From Burkholderia catarinensis (lineage in GTDB: Bacteria; Pseudomonadota; Gammaproteobacteria; Burkholderiales; Burkholderiaceae): a DNA stretch of 64,000 nucleotides. Where the stretch lies: the NCBI RefSeq assembly GCF_001883705.2, contig NZ_MDEQ02000004.1, positions 1 through 64,000 on the forward strand, written 5' to 3'. Position 1 is the first letter of the stretch, and each line of letters begins with the position of its first letter. A program made the translations under genes and the position numbers. The notes beneath the pieces were generated by a model, which did not search any database, was not told the origin of the DNA, and worked only from the letters and a program-made list of their open reading frames with translations. This document shows, piece after piece, positions 52,403 to 63,045 of the stretch.

Positions 52403-54918
52403 AGTTCTCCCGTAACGGTATGTGATGCCGATGCCTCGCGCCCCCCTTGGCCGAGATCAGCGGGTTCCCCAATGGGCAGGCTGCAGTGGAACGTCGCGCC
52501 GGAAATGCGGCCATCCGGCTCGACGTTGTTGACCACCCACAGACGCCCCCGATGCGATTCGATGATCGAACGGCAAATGTTCAGCCCCATGCCCATACCA
52601 TCGGACTTGGTGCTGTAAAACGGTTCGAACAGGCGCTCGGCGGTCGCTTCGTCGACGCCCGGGCCCTGGTCGATCACGCGGATGTCGACGAAGCCCGCAT
52701 CGATGTCGGCGACGACGCGGATCACGCCGTCCGCCGACGCCGGCTTCACGTCGGCCATCGCCTCGGCCGCGTTTTTCATCAGGTTCATCAGCACCTGCTC
52801 GATCAGCACGGGGTCGACATAAATAATAGGCATTCTTGCGAGGATTTCCGTGACGATCCGGATCCTGCGCTTCCTGGCCTCGATTTCGGCGAGCCCGACC
52901 GCGTCGGCGACGATGTCCGCGACCCGCGCCGGCTGGCGCTTCGGCTCGCTGCGTTTCACGAATTCGCGGATCCGCTTGACGATCATCCCCGCGCGCAGCG
53001 CCTGCTGCGCGGTCTTTTCCAGCGCGGGCTGCAGCGTCTCGGGCGTGCCGCGGCCGCTCTTGACGAGCGCGAGCGTACCCGAGCAGTAGTTGTTGATCGC
53101 GGCGAGCGGCTGATTCAGTTCGTGAGCAATCGACGACGCCATTTCACCCATCGTCATCAATCGGCTCGTGAACTGCAGCTTCTCTTCCTGCTGGTGCGCG
53201 AGTTCCTGCGCCTTCTTGCGGGTCGTGATGTCGGTCGCGATCTGCATCTGCGCGAGGTGGCCGTCCACCCACTGGATGTACTGGCGCCGCACCTCAAACC
53301 ACTTCTGGATGCTCTCGACGTACACCTCCTGCGCATCCGCGGTGCTGCTGCTCGTCAGCGCGGCGGCCGGGAGGCCGGCGAACGCGTCGACCATGTCGAT
53401 CGAGTCGGACGATGCCTGAGCGTGGTCGAAGCCGCCGCCCGACAGCTCGAGATGGCCGTCCGGGCGGATGCCGAACAAGTGGCGGTAGTAGCGGTTCGCG
53501 AACAGCAGCTCGGCCTCGTCGGCGGCCAGCACCGACACCGCGGCGTCGAGGCTTTCGAGCACGGTCGTGAAGCGCTCGTGGGCGGCCGCGAGCTCCTCGC
53601 GCGCGCGCTTCGGCTCGGTGATGTCGGTCATCGACGACATCCAGCCGGTCTGACGGCCGGAGCTGTCGATCAGCGGCGACACGTACAGGCGCGCGTGGAA
53701 CAGCGTGCCGTTCTTGCGCCGCACGCGCAGCTCGAAGCCCGAGCTCGGCGCCTTGCCGCGCAGCGTCATGTCGAGCTGGCGCTGCATTTCCGGGTAAGCG
53801 TCGCGCGGCCAGTACGGGAACGGCGCGACCTTGCCGACGAGGTCGGTTTCGTCCCAGCCGGTCATCCGGCAGAACGCGGGGTTCACGTGCGTGATGCGGC
53901 CGTGCATGTCGAGCACGCGCATGCCGATCAGCACCGAGTTTTCCATCGCGCGGCGGAAGAACGCTTCCGCGTACAGCGCCTGCTGCGCCTCGAAGCGCTG
54001 GCGCGTGTGCTTCCACAGACTCCAGAGGCTCCACAGCACGAAGCACGACAGGCCTGCCACGAGCCACACGAGCGTGTTGTTGGTCAGGTTCGTGAGCTGC
54101 GGGAACGCGTACACGCGCACGGTCAGCCCCTGGCCGGGCGGATCGAGCGGCAGGTCGTAGTGCGAGTCGCGCGGCAGGCGCGGGCGCGTCGACGTGGACG
54201 ACAGCTCGCGGTTGTTCGCGTCGGTGATCGAGATCTTGTACTTCGACGACAGCTCTTGCGGGATGTCGTGCTTCAGGATGCCTTCGACCGAGAACACCGC
54301 GGCGATCGAGCCGAGATATTCGCGGTCGCCGCGCATCACGGGCGTCTGCAGCGTGATGAAGCCGTTGCCGAAGTCGTCGTAGATCAGCGGCGAATAGGCC
54401 TGGCGGCGCGTGCCGCGCGCTTCGCCGTAGGCGCCGCGCACGGCGTCCTGCAGCTGCGCGTCGCCGGGCTTCGCGAGCCGCTGGCCGAGCAGCGGCGGAT
54501 GCACGGCCGGCCAGCGCTGCACGCCGGGCGCCGTGTACCAGTTCAGGTAGAGGATTTCCGGATGCGTCTGCATCACGTCCGCGACGGCCATCTGGAACGC
54601 GTTCTGGTCGAGGCGGCCGGACGCCAGATCGCGCGACAGCGCCTGGAGCTGCTCCTGCGCGCCCGTCATCGACAGGCGGATCTGCTGCTGCGCCCACGCG
54701 ACGTTACGAAAGAGGGTGTCTTCCTGCTGCTGCTGTTCGCGGCGATTGAGGCTCCACAAAATGAGGCTCATCACCACGAGGAACACGAGGATCGACAGCA
54801 GCGGCGTCAGCAAATAGGAATTGGACCACCACGGTCCGTGGTGCCAACGGGACGGCTGCGACTCCGCCGGCGGGCCCGACGGTCGCGCCGAGCGTGCGAA
54901 AAGCCGATCGGTCAACAT
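52399..54918 (-). CDS. PAS-domain sensor histidine kinase (FixL/DctB-like)
   Basis: An 839-residue membrane kinase. One helix near residues 35-55 (YLLTPLLSILVFLVVMSLILW), a periplasmic sensor region of about 230 residues, a second helix (TLVWLVAGLSCFVLWSLWSLW, about 285-305), then PAS domains (SVLIGMRVLDMHGRITHVNPAFC; AVSVLAADEAELLFANRYYRHLFG). The kinase core has the H-box SSIAHELNQPLAAINNYCSG, N-box NLMKNAAEAM and G-box SDGMGMGLNICRSI. The His-containing haem-binding pattern of rhizobial FixL is not apparent, so oxygen sensing is uncertain. Partner of the overlapping response regulator; divergent from aceE. Confidence 0.9.
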   Translation of the reverse strand: MLTDRLFARSARPSGPPAESQPSRWHHGPWWSNSYLLTPLLSILVFLVVMSLILWSLNRREQQQQEDTLFRNVAWAQQQIRLSMTGAQEQLQALSRDLASGRLDQNAFQMAVADVMQTHPEILYLNWYTAPGVQRWPAVHPPLLGQRLAKPGDAQLQDAVRGAYGEARGTRRQAYSPLIYDDFGNGFITLQTPVMRGDREYLGSIAAVFSVEGILKHDIPQELSSKYKISITDANNRELSSTSTRPRLPRDSHYDLPLDPPGQGLTVRVYAFPQLTNLTNNTLVWLVAGLSCFVLWSLWSLWKHTRQRFEAQQALYAEAFFRRAMENSVLIGMRVLDMHGRITHVNPAFCRMTGWDETDLVGKVAPFPYWPRDAYPEMQRQLDMTLRGKAPSSGFELRVRRKNGTLFHARLYVSPLIDSSGRQTGWMSSMTDITEPKRAREELAAAHERFTTVLESLDAAVSVLAADEAELLFANRYYRHLFGIRPDGHLELSGGGFDHAQASSDSIDMVDAFAGLPAAALTSSSTADAQEVYVESIQKWFEVRRQYIQWVDGHLAQMQIATDITTRKKAQELAHQQEEKLQFTSRLMTMGEMASSIAHELNQPLAAINNYCSGTLALVKSGRGTPETLQPALEKTAQQALRAGMIVKRIREFVKRSEPKRQPARVADIVADAVGLAEIEARKRRIRIVTEILARMPIIYVDPVLIEQVLMNLMKNAAEAMADVKPASADGVIRVVADIDAGFVDIRVIDQGPGVDEATAERLFEPFYSTKSDGMGMGLNICRSIIESHRGRLWVVNNVEPDGRISGATFHCSLPIGEPADLGQGGREASASHTVTGEL

Positions 54919-55043
54919 GGCAGGATTGTAGCGCAGCGCAATACATGGAAAACCTATACCGGATATGTTGAACGGAAACGGATTTGTTCAGCCGGGACGT
55001 GCCCGAGAGCCCTGAAATATGGGTGCGGCGCAGCAATATTCCG

Positions 55044-55064
55044 TATAGTGAGAAAAGATCTCAC
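55044..55064 (+). promoter_or_regulatory. Putative promoter/operator of aceE
   Basis: TATAGT (55044-55049) overlaps an inverted repeat GTGAGA-AAAGA-TCTCAC (55048-55064), 127 bases before the aceE start. A -10 box with a downstream operator is inferred; no clear -35 is visible. Confidence 0.4.
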
Positions 55065-55190
55065 GATTCGAAAATTTTGTTGCGCAGGCCCGTGCACGCT
55101 CATTACAATCCGCTGAGCTTGCCCGCAGCCGGTCGCGTCGCGTCGTCTGCATGAGAGCGATCCTCACATTCCAGGACCCAGGAGACGAGA

Positions 55191-57887
55191 ATGTCCGCTG
55201 TACCGAATGAAGTGATGAAATATGTCGCCGCCGAACGTGACGACGACCCGCAAGAAACCGTTGAATGGCTCGAGTCGCTCGACGGCGTGATCTCCTCCGT
55301 GGGCACCGGCCGTGCGCATTACCTGATCGAAAAGCAGATCGAGTTCGCCCGCATGCATGGCGAACACCTGCCGTTCTCCGCCAACACCCCGTACATCAAC
55401 ACGATTCCGGTCTCCGCCCAGGCGAAGATTCCGGGCGACCAGGACCTCGAGCACCGCATCCGTTCGTACACGCGCTGGAACGCGCTGGCGATGGTGCTGC
55501 GCGCAGGCAAGGACACGAACGTCGGCGGCCACATCGCATCGTTCGCATCGGCCGCGACGCTCTATGACGTCGGCTACAACCACTTCTGGCACGCAGCGTC
55601 CGACCAGCACGGCGGCGATCTCGTGTTCGTGCAGGGCCACTCGTCGCCGGGCGTGTACTCGCGTGCGTTCCTGCTCGGCCGCCTGAAGGAGGAGCAGCTC
55701 GACAACTTCCGCCAGGAAGTCGACGGCAAGGGCATTTCGTCGTACCCGCACCCGTGGCTGATGCCGGACTTCTGGCAGTTCCCGACCGTGTCGATGGGTC
55801 TCGGCCCGATCATGGCGATCTACCAGGCGCGCTTCATGAAGTACCTGCAGGCGCGCGGCATCGCGAAGACGGACGGCCGCAAGGTGTGGGCGTTCCTCGG
55901 CGACGGCGAGACGGACGAACCGGAATCGCTCGGCGCGATCGGGATGGCGAGCCGCGAGAAGCTCGACAACCTCGTGTTCGTGATCAACTGCAACCTGCAG
56001 CGTCTCGACGGCCCGGTGCGCGGCAACGGCAAGATCATCCAGGAACTCGAATCGGAATTCCGGGGTGCCGGCTGGAACGTGATCAAGGTCATCTGGGGCA
56101 GCCGCTGGGATGCGCTGTTCGCACGCGACCAGTCGGGCGCGCTGATGCGCCGCATGATGGAAGTCGTCGACGGCGAATACCAGACGTACAAGTCGGAGTC
56201 GGGCGCGTTCGTTCGCGAGCACTTCTTCAACACGCCTGAACTGAAGGCGCTCGTTGGCGACTGGTCGGACGACGACATCTGGGCGCTGAACCGCGGCGGC
56301 CACGATCCGCACAAGATCTACGCGGCCTTCCACGAAGCCACGAACACGAAGGGCGCGCCGACCGTCATCCTCGCGAAGACCATCAAGGGCTACGGGATGG
56401 GCGAGTCGGGCCAGGCGATGAACATCACGCACCAGCAGAAGAAGCTGCCGGTCGAGCAACTGAAGAAGTTCCGTGACCAGTTCCGCCTGCCGATCACCGA
56501 CGAGCAGATCGCCGACGTGCCGTACCTCAAGTTCGAGGAAGGCTCGAAGGAACTCGAATACATGCGCCAGAAGCGCATGGACCTCGGCGGCTACCTGCCG
56601 CACCGCCGCGAGAAGGCGACGTCGCTGCCGGTGCCGGCGCTCGACGCGTTCGAGCCGCTCTTGAAGGGCACGGGCGAAGGCCGCGAGATCTCGACGACGA
56701 TGGCGTTCGTGCGGGTCCTGAACATCCTGCTGAAGGACAAGGCGCTCGGCAAGCGCGTCGTGCCGATCGTCCCGGACGAATCGCGTACGTTCGGCATGGA
56801 AGGCCTGTTCCGCCAGATCGGCATCTGGAACCAGGAAGGCCAGAAGTACGTGCCGGAAGATTCCGACCAGCTGATGTTCTACAAGGAATCGGAAACCGGC
56901 CAGATCCTGCAGGAAGGCATCAACGAAGCGGGCGGCATGTGCGACTGGATCGCAGCGGCGACGTCGTACTCGACGCACGGCGAGATCATGGTGCCGTTCT
57001 ACATCTTCTACTCGATGTTCGGCTTCCAGCGGATCGGCGACCTCGCATGGGCCGCGGGCGACATGCGTTCGCGCGGCTTCCTGCTCGGCGGCACCGCAGG
57101 CCGTACGACGCTGAACGGCGAAGGCCTGCAGCACGAAGACGGTCACTCGCTCCTGTGGGCGGCATCGGTGCCGAACTGCGTGAGCTACGACCCGACCTTC
57201 GGCTATGAGCTCGCCGTGATCATCCAGGACGGCCTGCGTCGCATGGTGCAGGACCAGGAAGACGTGTACTACTACGTCACGGTGATGAACGAGAACTACG
57301 AGCACCCGGCGATTCCGCAGGGCGAGCACGTGGCGGCCGACATCATCAAGGGCATGTACGCGTTCAGGAAGGCCGACGCCGACAAGAAGGCGCCGCGCGT
57401 CCAGCTGCTCGGCGCGGGCACGATCTTCAACGAAGTGATCGCTGCCGCCGACCTGCTGAAGAACGACTGGGGCGTTGCCGCCGACCTGTGGAGCGTGCCG
57501 AGCTTCACCGAACTCGCGCGCGAAGGCCACCAGGTCGAGCGCTGGAACCTGCTCCACCCGACCGAGGAGCGCCGCCTGTCGCACGTGCAGAAGTGCCTGA
57601 AGGACACGCAAGGTCCGGTCATCGCATCGACCGACTACGTTCGCGCGCTGGTCGACCAGATCCGCGGTCAGGTCGATCGCCGCTTCGTCGTGCTGGGCAC
57701 GGACGGCTTCGGCCGCTCGGATACCCGCGAGAAACTGCGTCACTTCTTCGAGGTCGACCGTCACTGGGTCACCGTCGCGGCGCTCAACGCGCTGGCCGAC
57801 GAAGGCACGATCGAGCGCAAGGTGGTCGCGGACGCGATCGCCAAGTACAACCTCGATCCGTCCAAGCCCAACCCGATGACCGTTTAA
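55191..57887 (+). CDS. aceE: Pyruvate dehydrogenase E1 component (homodimeric)
   Basis: An 898-residue thiamine-diphosphate enzyme that decarboxylates pyruvate and loads acetyl groups on the E2 lipoyl arms. N-terminal [21 protein letters not shown] and THF-like core: [28 protein letters not shown] begins the TPP region (split here), [15 protein letters not shown] and [18 protein letters not shown] form the TPP/Mg motif. The length and C terminus are normal for the AceE family. First gene of aceE-aceF-lpdA. Confidence 0.98.
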   Translation: MSAVPNEVMKYVAAERDDDPQETVEWLESLDGVISSVGTGRAHYLIEKQIEFARMHGEHLPFSANTPYINTIPVSAQAKIPGDQDLEHRIRSYTRWNALAMVLRAGKDTNVGGHIASFASAATLYDVGYNHFWHAASDQHGGDLVFVQGHSSPGVYSRAFLLGRLKEEQLDNFRQEVDGKGISSYPHPWLMPDFWQFPTVSMGLGPIMAIYQARFMKYLQARGIAKTDGRKVWAFLGDGETDEPESLGAIGMASREKLDNLVFVINCNLQRLDGPVRGNGKIIQELESEFRGAGWNVIKVIWGSRWDALFARDQSGALMRRMMEVVDGEYQTYKSESGAFVREHFFNTPELKALVGDWSDDDIWALNRGGHDPHKIYAAFHEATNTKGAPTVILAKTIKGYGMGESGQAMNITHQQKKLPVEQLKKFRDQFRLPITDEQIADVPYLKFEEGSKELEYMRQKRMDLGGYLPHRREKATSLPVPALDAFEPLLKGTGEGREISTTMAFVRVLNILLKDKALGKRVVPIVPDESRTFGMEGLFRQIGIWNQEGQKYVPEDSDQLMFYKESETGQILQEGINEAGGMCDWIAAATSYSTHGEIMVPFYIFYSMFGFQRIGDLAWAAGDMRSRGFLLGGTAGRTTLNGEGLQHEDGHSLLWAASVPNCVSYDPTFGYELAVIIQDGLRRMVQDQEDVYYYVTVMNENYEHPAIPQGEHVAADIIKGMYAFRKADADKKAPRVQLLGAGTIFNEVIAAADLLKNDWGVAADLWSVPSFTELAREGHQVERWNLLHPTEERRLSHVQKCLKDTQGPVIASTDYVRALVDQIRGQVDRRFVVLGTDGFGRSDTREKLRHFFEVDRHWVTVAALNALADEGTIERKVVADAIAKYNLDPSKPNPMTV

Positions 57888-57957
57888 CGCACACGCGCCG
57901 TGTGATGCCGCGCGCCGCTTCCGGGAGGGGCGCGCGCGGCCATGGAGACACAAAAAG

Positions 57958-59577
57958 ATGAGTCAAGCGATCGAAGTGAAGGTGCCGGATATCGGCGATT
58001 ACAAGGACGTGCCTGTCATTGAAGTGCTCGTGAAGGCGGGCGACACGGTCGAGCCCGAGCAGTCGCTCGTCACGCTCGAGTCGGACAAGGCGACGATGGA
58101 CGTCCCGAGCCCGACAGCAGGCACGGTCAAGGAAGTGAAGGTGAAGGTGGGCGATTCCGTGTCGGAAGGCTCGCTGATCATCCTGCTCGAAGGCGGCGCC
58201 GCGGCGCAGGTGAACGGCGCGGCTGCGCCGGCAGCAGCGCCGGCCGCTGCGGCACCGGCAGCCGCACCGGCTGCGTCGGGCGGCACGCTCGAAGTGAAGG
58301 TGCCCGACATCGGCGACTACAAGGACGTCCCGGTGATCGAGATCGGCGTGAAGGTTGGCGACACGGTCGAGAAGGAACAGTCGCTCGTCACGCTCGAATC
58401 GGACAAGGCGACGATGGACGTGCCGAGCCCGGCTGCCGGCGTCGTGAAGGATATCAAGGTGAAGGTGGGCGATTCGGTGTCGGAAGGCACGCTGATCGTG
58501 CTGCTCGAAGCCGCAGGCGCACCGGCTGCCGCACCGCAGGCAAGCGCACCGGCTCCGGCCGCTGCCGCGCCGGCTCCGGCACCTGCCGCCGCACCCGCGA
58601 AGGCCGCACCGGCACCGGCTGCCGCCGCGCCGGCCGCGGCGCCGTCGGGCGAATACCGCGCCAGCCACGCGTCGCCGTCGGTGCGCAAGTTCGCGCGCGA
58701 ACTCGGCGTCGAAGTCGCACGCGTGCAGGGTTCGGGTCCGAAGGGCCGCATTACGAAAGAAGACGTCACGGGCTTCGTGAAGGGCGTGATGACGGGCCAG
58801 CGCGCAGCGCCGGCCGCGGCAGCCGCGCCGGCAGGCGGCGGCGAGCTGAACCTGCTGCCGTGGCCGAAGGTCGACTTCTCGAAGTTCGGCCCGTTCGAGG
58901 CGAAGCCGCTGTCGCGCATCAAGAAGATCTCGGGCGCGAACCTGCATCGCAACTGGGTGATGATCCCGCACGTCACGAACAACGACGAAGCGGACATCAC
59001 CGAGCTCGAAGCGCTGCGCGTGCAGCTGAACAAGGAACACGAGAAGGCGGGCGTGAAGTTTACGATGCTCGCGTTCGTGATCAAGGCGGTCGTCGCCGCG
59101 CTGAAGAAATTCCCGACCTTCAACGCGAGCCTCGACGGCGACAACCTCGTGTTCAAGCAGTACTTCCACGTCGGTTTCGCGGCCGATACGCCGAACGGTC
59201 TCGTCGTGCCGGTGATCCGCGATGCGGACAAGAAGGGCCTCGTCGATATCGCGAAGGAAATGAGCGACCTGTCGAAGGCCGCGCGCGAAGGCAAGCTGAA
59301 GCCGGACCAGATGCAGGGCGGCTGCTTCTCGATCTCGTCGCTCGGCGGGATCGGCGGGACGAACTTCACGCCGATCATCAACGCGCCGGAAGTGGCGATC
59401 CTCGGGTTGTCGCGCGGCCAGACGAAGCCGGTGTGGGACGGCAAGCAGTTCGTGCCGCGTCTCATGCTGCCGCTGTCGCTGTCGTATGACCATCGCGTGA
59501 TCGATGGCGCGGAAGCCGCGCGGTTCAATGCGTATCTCGGCGCGTTGCTCGGCGATTTCCGTCGCATCATTCTTTGA
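57958..59577 (+). CDS. aceF: Dihydrolipoamide acetyltransferase (E2), two lipoyl domains
   Basis: A 539-residue core enzyme of pyruvate dehydrogenase. Two lipoyl domains with the lipoylated Lys in [13 protein letters not shown] (about residues 41-53 and again about 142-154), joined by Ala/Pro-rich linkers. A peripheral-subunit-binding domain ([20 protein letters not shown]) follows. The catalytic domain ends with [16 protein letters not shown], containing the active His. The repeated domains show strong nucleotide similarity to each other and could recombine. It lies 70 bases behind aceE. Confidence 0.97.
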   Translation: MSQAIEVKVPDIGDYKDVPVIEVLVKAGDTVEPEQSLVTLESDKATMDVPSPTAGTVKEVKVKVGDSVSEGSLIILLEGGAAAQVNGAAAPAAAPAAAAPAAAPAASGGTLEVKVPDIGDYKDVPVIEIGVKVGDTVEKEQSLVTLESDKATMDVPSPAAGVVKDIKVKVGDSVSEGTLIVLLEAAGAPAAAPQASAPAPAAAAPAPAPAAAPAKAAPAPAAAAPAAAPSGEYRASHASPSVRKFARELGVEVARVQGSGPKGRITKEDVTGFVKGVMTGQRAAPAAAAAPAGGGELNLLPWPKVDFSKFGPFEAKPLSRIKKISGANLHRNWVMIPHVTNNDEADITELEALRVQLNKEHEKAGVKFTMLAFVIKAVVAALKKFPTFNASLDGDNLVFKQYFHVGFAADTPNGLVVPVIRDADKKGLVDIAKEMSDLSKAAREGKLKPDQMQGGCFSISSLGGIGGTNFTPIINAPEVAILGLSRGQTKPVWDGKQFVPRLMLPLSLSYDHRVIDGAEAARFNAYLGALLGDFRRIIL

Positions 59578-59691
59578 TGAGCGGGGAGATTGCTCGCGGG
59601 GGCGTGGGGTTGATGTCTGTGATTTGCGCCCTGTCGTTGAACCTGTTTCGCTAACGGTCTGCTAACGTCGCCCCTGCGCGGGGCGGCGGTC

Positions 59692-59718
59692 ACTTTTCTT
59701 TGTCTTCCAAAGAAAAGT
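59692..59718. repeat. Hairpin intergenic repeat between aceF and lpdA
   Basis: A perfect 11-bp AT-rich stem (ACTTTTCTTTG, 59692-59702, with 59708-59718) with a five-base loop, followed by CCAAAAGAAAGGCGC. Sequences of this appearance are recalled as dispersed intergenic repeats in Burkholderiales; this needs a genome search. Here it interrupts the pdh operon. Confidence 0.6.
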
Positions 59719-59855
59719 AACCAAAAGAAAGGCGCGTCCTTGGGCGGACAGCAAAGGTGGTTCTGCCTAGGTTTGCGTTTTCTTGTCAGGCCGTAGTCGG
59801 GTTCTTTCGCGGGTTTCTCCCTCTCTGTCTGCAGCTAATCAAGAAGGGGACAGTA

Positions 59856-61622
59856 ATGAGTCTCATCGAAGTCAAGGTTCCGGATATCGGCGATTTCAGC
59901 GGCGTCGATGTCATCGAAGTCAACGTGAAGCCGGGCGACGTGATCGAAAAAGAGCAGACGCTCATCACGCTCGAATCGGACAAAGCCTCCATGGAAGTGC
60001 CCAGCGACGTCGCCGGCACGGTCAAGGAAATCAAGGTCAAAGCCGGCGAGAAAGTCTCGCAAGGCACCGTGATCGCCATCGTCGAAGCATCGGCAGGCGC
60101 CGCCGCACCCGCAAAAGCACCCGAACCGGCCAAGCCCGCAACAGCAGCGCCGGCACCGGTCGCAGCCGCTCCGTCGCCCGCGCCGCAAGCCGGCAGCTAT
60201 GCCGGTGCGGTGGACATCGAGTGCGACATGCTCGTGCTCGGCGCCGGCCCCGGCGGTTACTCGGCCGCGTTCCGCGCAGCCGATCTCGGCATGAAGACGG
60301 TGCTCGTCGAACGCTACTCGACGCTCGGCGGCGTGTGCCTGAACGTGGGCTGCATCCCGTCGAAAGCGCTGCTGCACACGGCACTCGTCATCGACGAAGC
60401 CGCGGCGCTCGCGTCGCACGGCATCACGTTCGGCAAGCCGGAGGTCGATCTCGACAAGCTGCGCGACTTCAAGGGCGGCGTCGTCAAGAAGCTGACGACG
60501 GGCCTCGCCGGCATGGCGAAGGCACGCAAGGTCGAAGTCGTCACCGGCGTCGGCGCATTCGTCGATCCGTATCACATGGAAGTGCAGGGCGAAAACGGCA
60601 AGAAGGTCGTCAAGTTCAAGCAGGCGATCATCGCCGCGGGCTCGCAAGCCGTGAAGCTGCCGTTCATGCCGGAAGACCCGCGCGTCGTCGATTCGACGGG
60701 CGCACTCGAACTGCGCCAGCTGCCCAAGCGCATGCTCGTGATCGGCGGCGGCATCATCGGCCTCGAAATGGCCACGGTGTACGCGACGCTCGGCGCCGAG
60801 ATCGACGTCGTCGAAATGATGGACGGCCTGATGATGGGCGCGGACCGCGATCTCGTGAAGGTCTGGGAAAAGTACAACGCGAAGCGCTTCGGCAACGTAA
60901 TGCTGAAGACCAAGACGGTCGGCGCGGAAGCGAAGGAAGACGGCATCTACGTGAAGTTCGAGGGCGAGAAGGCGCCGGCGGAAGCGCAGCGCTACGACCT
61001 CGTGCTCGTCGCGGTGGGCCGCAGCCCGAACGGCAAGAAGATCGGCGCCGACAAGGCAGGCGTTGCCGTCACGGATCGCGGCTTCATCGACGTCGACAAG
61101 CAACTGCGCACGAACGTCCCGCACATCTTCGCGATCGGCGATATCGTCGGCCAGCCGATGCTCGCGCACAAGGCCGTGCATGAAGGTCACGTCGCCGCGG
61201 AAGCCGCGCATGGCGAGAAGGCGTACTTCGACGCACTGCAGATCCCGTCGGTGGCTTACACCGATCCGGAAGTGGCGTGGGCCGGCAAGACGGAAGACCA
61301 GTGCAAGGCCGAAGGCATCAAGTACGGCAAGGCCGTGTTCCCGTGGGCCGCTTCGGGCCGCGCGATCGCGAACGGCCGCGACGAAGGCTTCACGAAGCTG
61401 ATCTTCGACGAGGAAACCCATCGCGTGATCGGTGGTGCAATCGTCGGCCTGAACGCGGGCGACCTGATCAGCGAAGTGTGCCTCGCCGTCGAGATGGGCG
61501 CGGACGCGGAAGACATCGGCAAGACGATCCATCCGCACCCGACGCTCGGCGAATCGGTCGGCATGGCTGCCGAGCTGTACGAAGGCGTCTGTACGGACCT
61601 GCCGCCGCAACGCAAGAAGTAA
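59856..61622 (+). CDS. lpdA: Dihydrolipoyl dehydrogenase (E3) with N-terminal lipoyl domain
   Basis: A 588-residue flavoprotein that reoxidises the lipoyl arms with NAD. It carries its own lipoyl domain ([13 protein letters not shown], about residues 38-50), an Ala/Pro linker to about residue 118, then the FAD domain ([22 protein letters not shown]), the redox disulfide [20 protein letters not shown] domain [19 protein letters not shown], and the catalytic [12 protein letters not shown] 59856 with AAGAAGGGG upstream is the family start. The extra lipoyl domain is usual for betaproteobacterial pyruvate dehydrogenase E3. Confidence 0.97.
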   Translation: MSLIEVKVPDIGDFSGVDVIEVNVKPGDVIEKEQTLITLESDKASMEVPSDVAGTVKEIKVKAGEKVSQGTVIAIVEASAGAAAPAKAPEPAKPATAAPAPVAAAPSPAPQAGSYAGAVDIECDMLVLGAGPGGYSAAFRAADLGMKTVLVERYSTLGGVCLNVGCIPSKALLHTALVIDEAAALASHGITFGKPEVDLDKLRDFKGGVVKKLTTGLAGMAKARKVEVVTGVGAFVDPYHMEVQGENGKKVVKFKQAIIAAGSQAVKLPFMPEDPRVVDSTGALELRQLPKRMLVIGGGIIGLEMATVYATLGAEIDVVEMMDGLMMGADRDLVKVWEKYNAKRFGNVMLKTKTVGAEAKEDGIYVKFEGEKAPAEAQRYDLVLVAVGRSPNGKKIGADKAGVAVTDRGFIDVDKQLRTNVPHIFAIGDIVGQPMLAHKAVHEGHVAAEAAHGEKAYFDALQIPSVAYTDPEVAWAGKTEDQCKAEGIKYGKAVFPWAASGRAIANGRDEGFTKLIFDEETHRVIGGAIVGLNAGDLISEVCLAVEMGADAEDIGKTIHPHPTLGESVGMAAELYEGVCTDLPPQRKK

Positions 61623-61659
61623 CGCGACCGGCACGGCCGGTCACGCACCGGCCACGAAA

Positions 61660-61697
61660 AAACGCCGCCGCCCGGATTACCCGGGCGGCGGCGTTTT
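61660..61697 (+). terminator. Terminator of the pdh operon
   Basis: A 17-bp stem AAAACGCCGCCGCCCGG and its complement with a four-base loop, followed by CTTTGG. Strong bidirectional hairpin behind lpdA. Confidence 0.88.
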
Positions 61698-61784
61698 CTT
61701 TGGCCCGCGGCCGGCGATCAAACGATCGTTCGAGACCGGCAGGCGGCTGCCGGTTCGTGTGTGTTCCGGCGCCAGAAACGAAAA

Positions 61785-61803
61785 AGCCGCGCTGGGCGCG
61801 GCT
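61785..61803 (-). terminator. Terminator of the phasin gene
   Basis: An 8-bp stem AGCCGCGC/GCGCGGCT with a TGG loop; the minus-strand transcript ends in TTTTTCG. Lies 20 bases behind the phasin stop. Confidence 0.8.
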
Positions 61804-61823
61804 CTTTCAGGAGCAGGGGACGC

Positions 61824-62390
61824 TTACGCGGCCGGCTTGCTCGAACGACGTGCGGCAGCGGCGGTAGCAGCCTTCGTTGCGACGGCAGCAGCGGCGTTGA
61901 AGTTCGTCTCGGCGATCTCGACGGCTTGCTTCGTTGCCTTCTGAACCGTTTCGTACGTGGTGTTCGCAGCGTTCAGTGCCGACTTCAGCGCGGCGACAGC
62001 CGTTTCCGAACCAGCCGGTGCGTTCTTCGCGACGTTGTCGACGAGTGCCTGGACCTTCTTGTTCTGCTCTTCCAGTTGCGCTTCGGCAACCTTCGTGAAC
62101 TCGGCTTGCGTCGACGATGCGATTTCGTACAGGTGACGGCCGTACGACAGCACCTTTTCCGCGACCGGCTGCGACAGGCTGGCCTGCAGTGCGATCAGTT
62201 CCTGCGCGTCCTTCACCGACAGCAGGCGCTGTGCGTTTTCCTGGCCTTCGGCTAGCGTCGACTTCACGACCTGCAGGTTGAGTTCGATCAGCTTTTCGAC
62301 GCCTTCGAACGCCTTGGTCGTCAGACCGAACAGGCTTTCGAGGTGGGCTTTCTGTGCAGCGGCGATTTGCTCGGGGGTCAGCAAGGACAT
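61824..62390 (-). CDS. phaP: Phasin (PHA granule-associated protein)
   Basis: A 188-residue amphipathic helical protein of the phasin_2 (PhaP) family that coats polyhydroxyalkanoate granules. The family start [40 protein letters not shown] and the stretch [37 protein letters not shown] are characteristic. The C terminus is a Lys/Ala-rich tail. ATG 62390 has GGAGCTTG just upstream. It is expressed from a strong sigma-70-type promoter flanked by palindromes. Confidence 0.94.
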   Translation of the reverse strand: MSLLTPEQIAAAQKAHLESLFGLTTKAFEGVEKLIELNLQVVKSTLAEGQENAQRLLSVKDAQELIALQASLSQPVAEKVLSYGRHLYEIASSTQAEFTKVAEAQLEEQNKKVQALVDNVAKNAPAGSETAVAALKSALNAANTTYETVQKATKQAVEIAETNFNAAAAVATKAATAAAARRSSKPAA

Positions 62391-62465
62391 GTCAAGCTCC
62401 TGAAAAGCGATCGCGTCGATCGCAGGGTAAAGGGCACTACGCTGGGGAATCTCGGATGTGCGTGC

Positions 62466-62540
62466 TTTGTGCAACGCAGCAATGAAGCCTATTTTAGGGC
62501 AGAGAAAACCATTGTCAAGTATTTTTTGTGCGTTGCACAA
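62466..62540 (-). promoter_or_regulatory. phaP promoter flanked by TTGTGC-type palindromes
   Basis: Minus strand: TTGACA (62519-62514), 17 bp, TAAAAT (62496-62491), near-consensus. A perfect palindrome TTGTGC-GTT-GCACAA (62526-62540) sits just upstream of the -35, and a related copy TTGCTGCGTTGCACAA (minus strand of 62466-62481) lies just downstream of the expected transcription start. Phasin genes are known to be repressed by PhaR; these sites are good candidates. Confidence 0.7.
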
Positions 62541-63045
62541 TCGCGACAAATTATCGATAAAACAACGAGTTATCGTGAGCTTTCGGAACCGGTTTCACGC
62601 GAAATCCCAAATGGTGCGCACGACCCCGAGGCAGACACGGCGCACCATGATCATGCACAGGTAAACCTGACAGGGCTGTGGAACGTTATCCTTCTGTTCC
62701 TGTCGAAAAACGCGCCGTTTCGATGCGCGTGCCGTGGCGACGTGCCGCCGCCACGGTCGAGACCGGTGCCGCTGGCACGCCGAGCGCCGGATACGTAGTT
62801 TCCCCGCTTTAAATCGCCTCCAAAGTGACGTTATCTCAATTAACCGTGTGGTAATCGGGAGGCGGGTGCTGTTGGGCAGCGTATCCCATGAGTTTTTTCG
62901 ATGGGGGCGGGAGGGTCGATCGACCGAAGTTTGGTCGACCCTTACATTCCGGTTTAACGACGATCGGTAAGTGCCTAATATTGCTCTTTTTTTCAGCTTT
63001 AACTACACTTGCGGAAACCTCCCGCCCGCTTTGTCCAGACCCCAA
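62541..63045. other. Intergenic region before the endopeptidase gene
   Basis: About 500 bases without a supported gene. AT-richer patches (62545-62580 and 62955-63005) probably contain the promoter of the downstream gene. Short frames here have no motif or ribosome-binding site. Confidence 0.45.
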
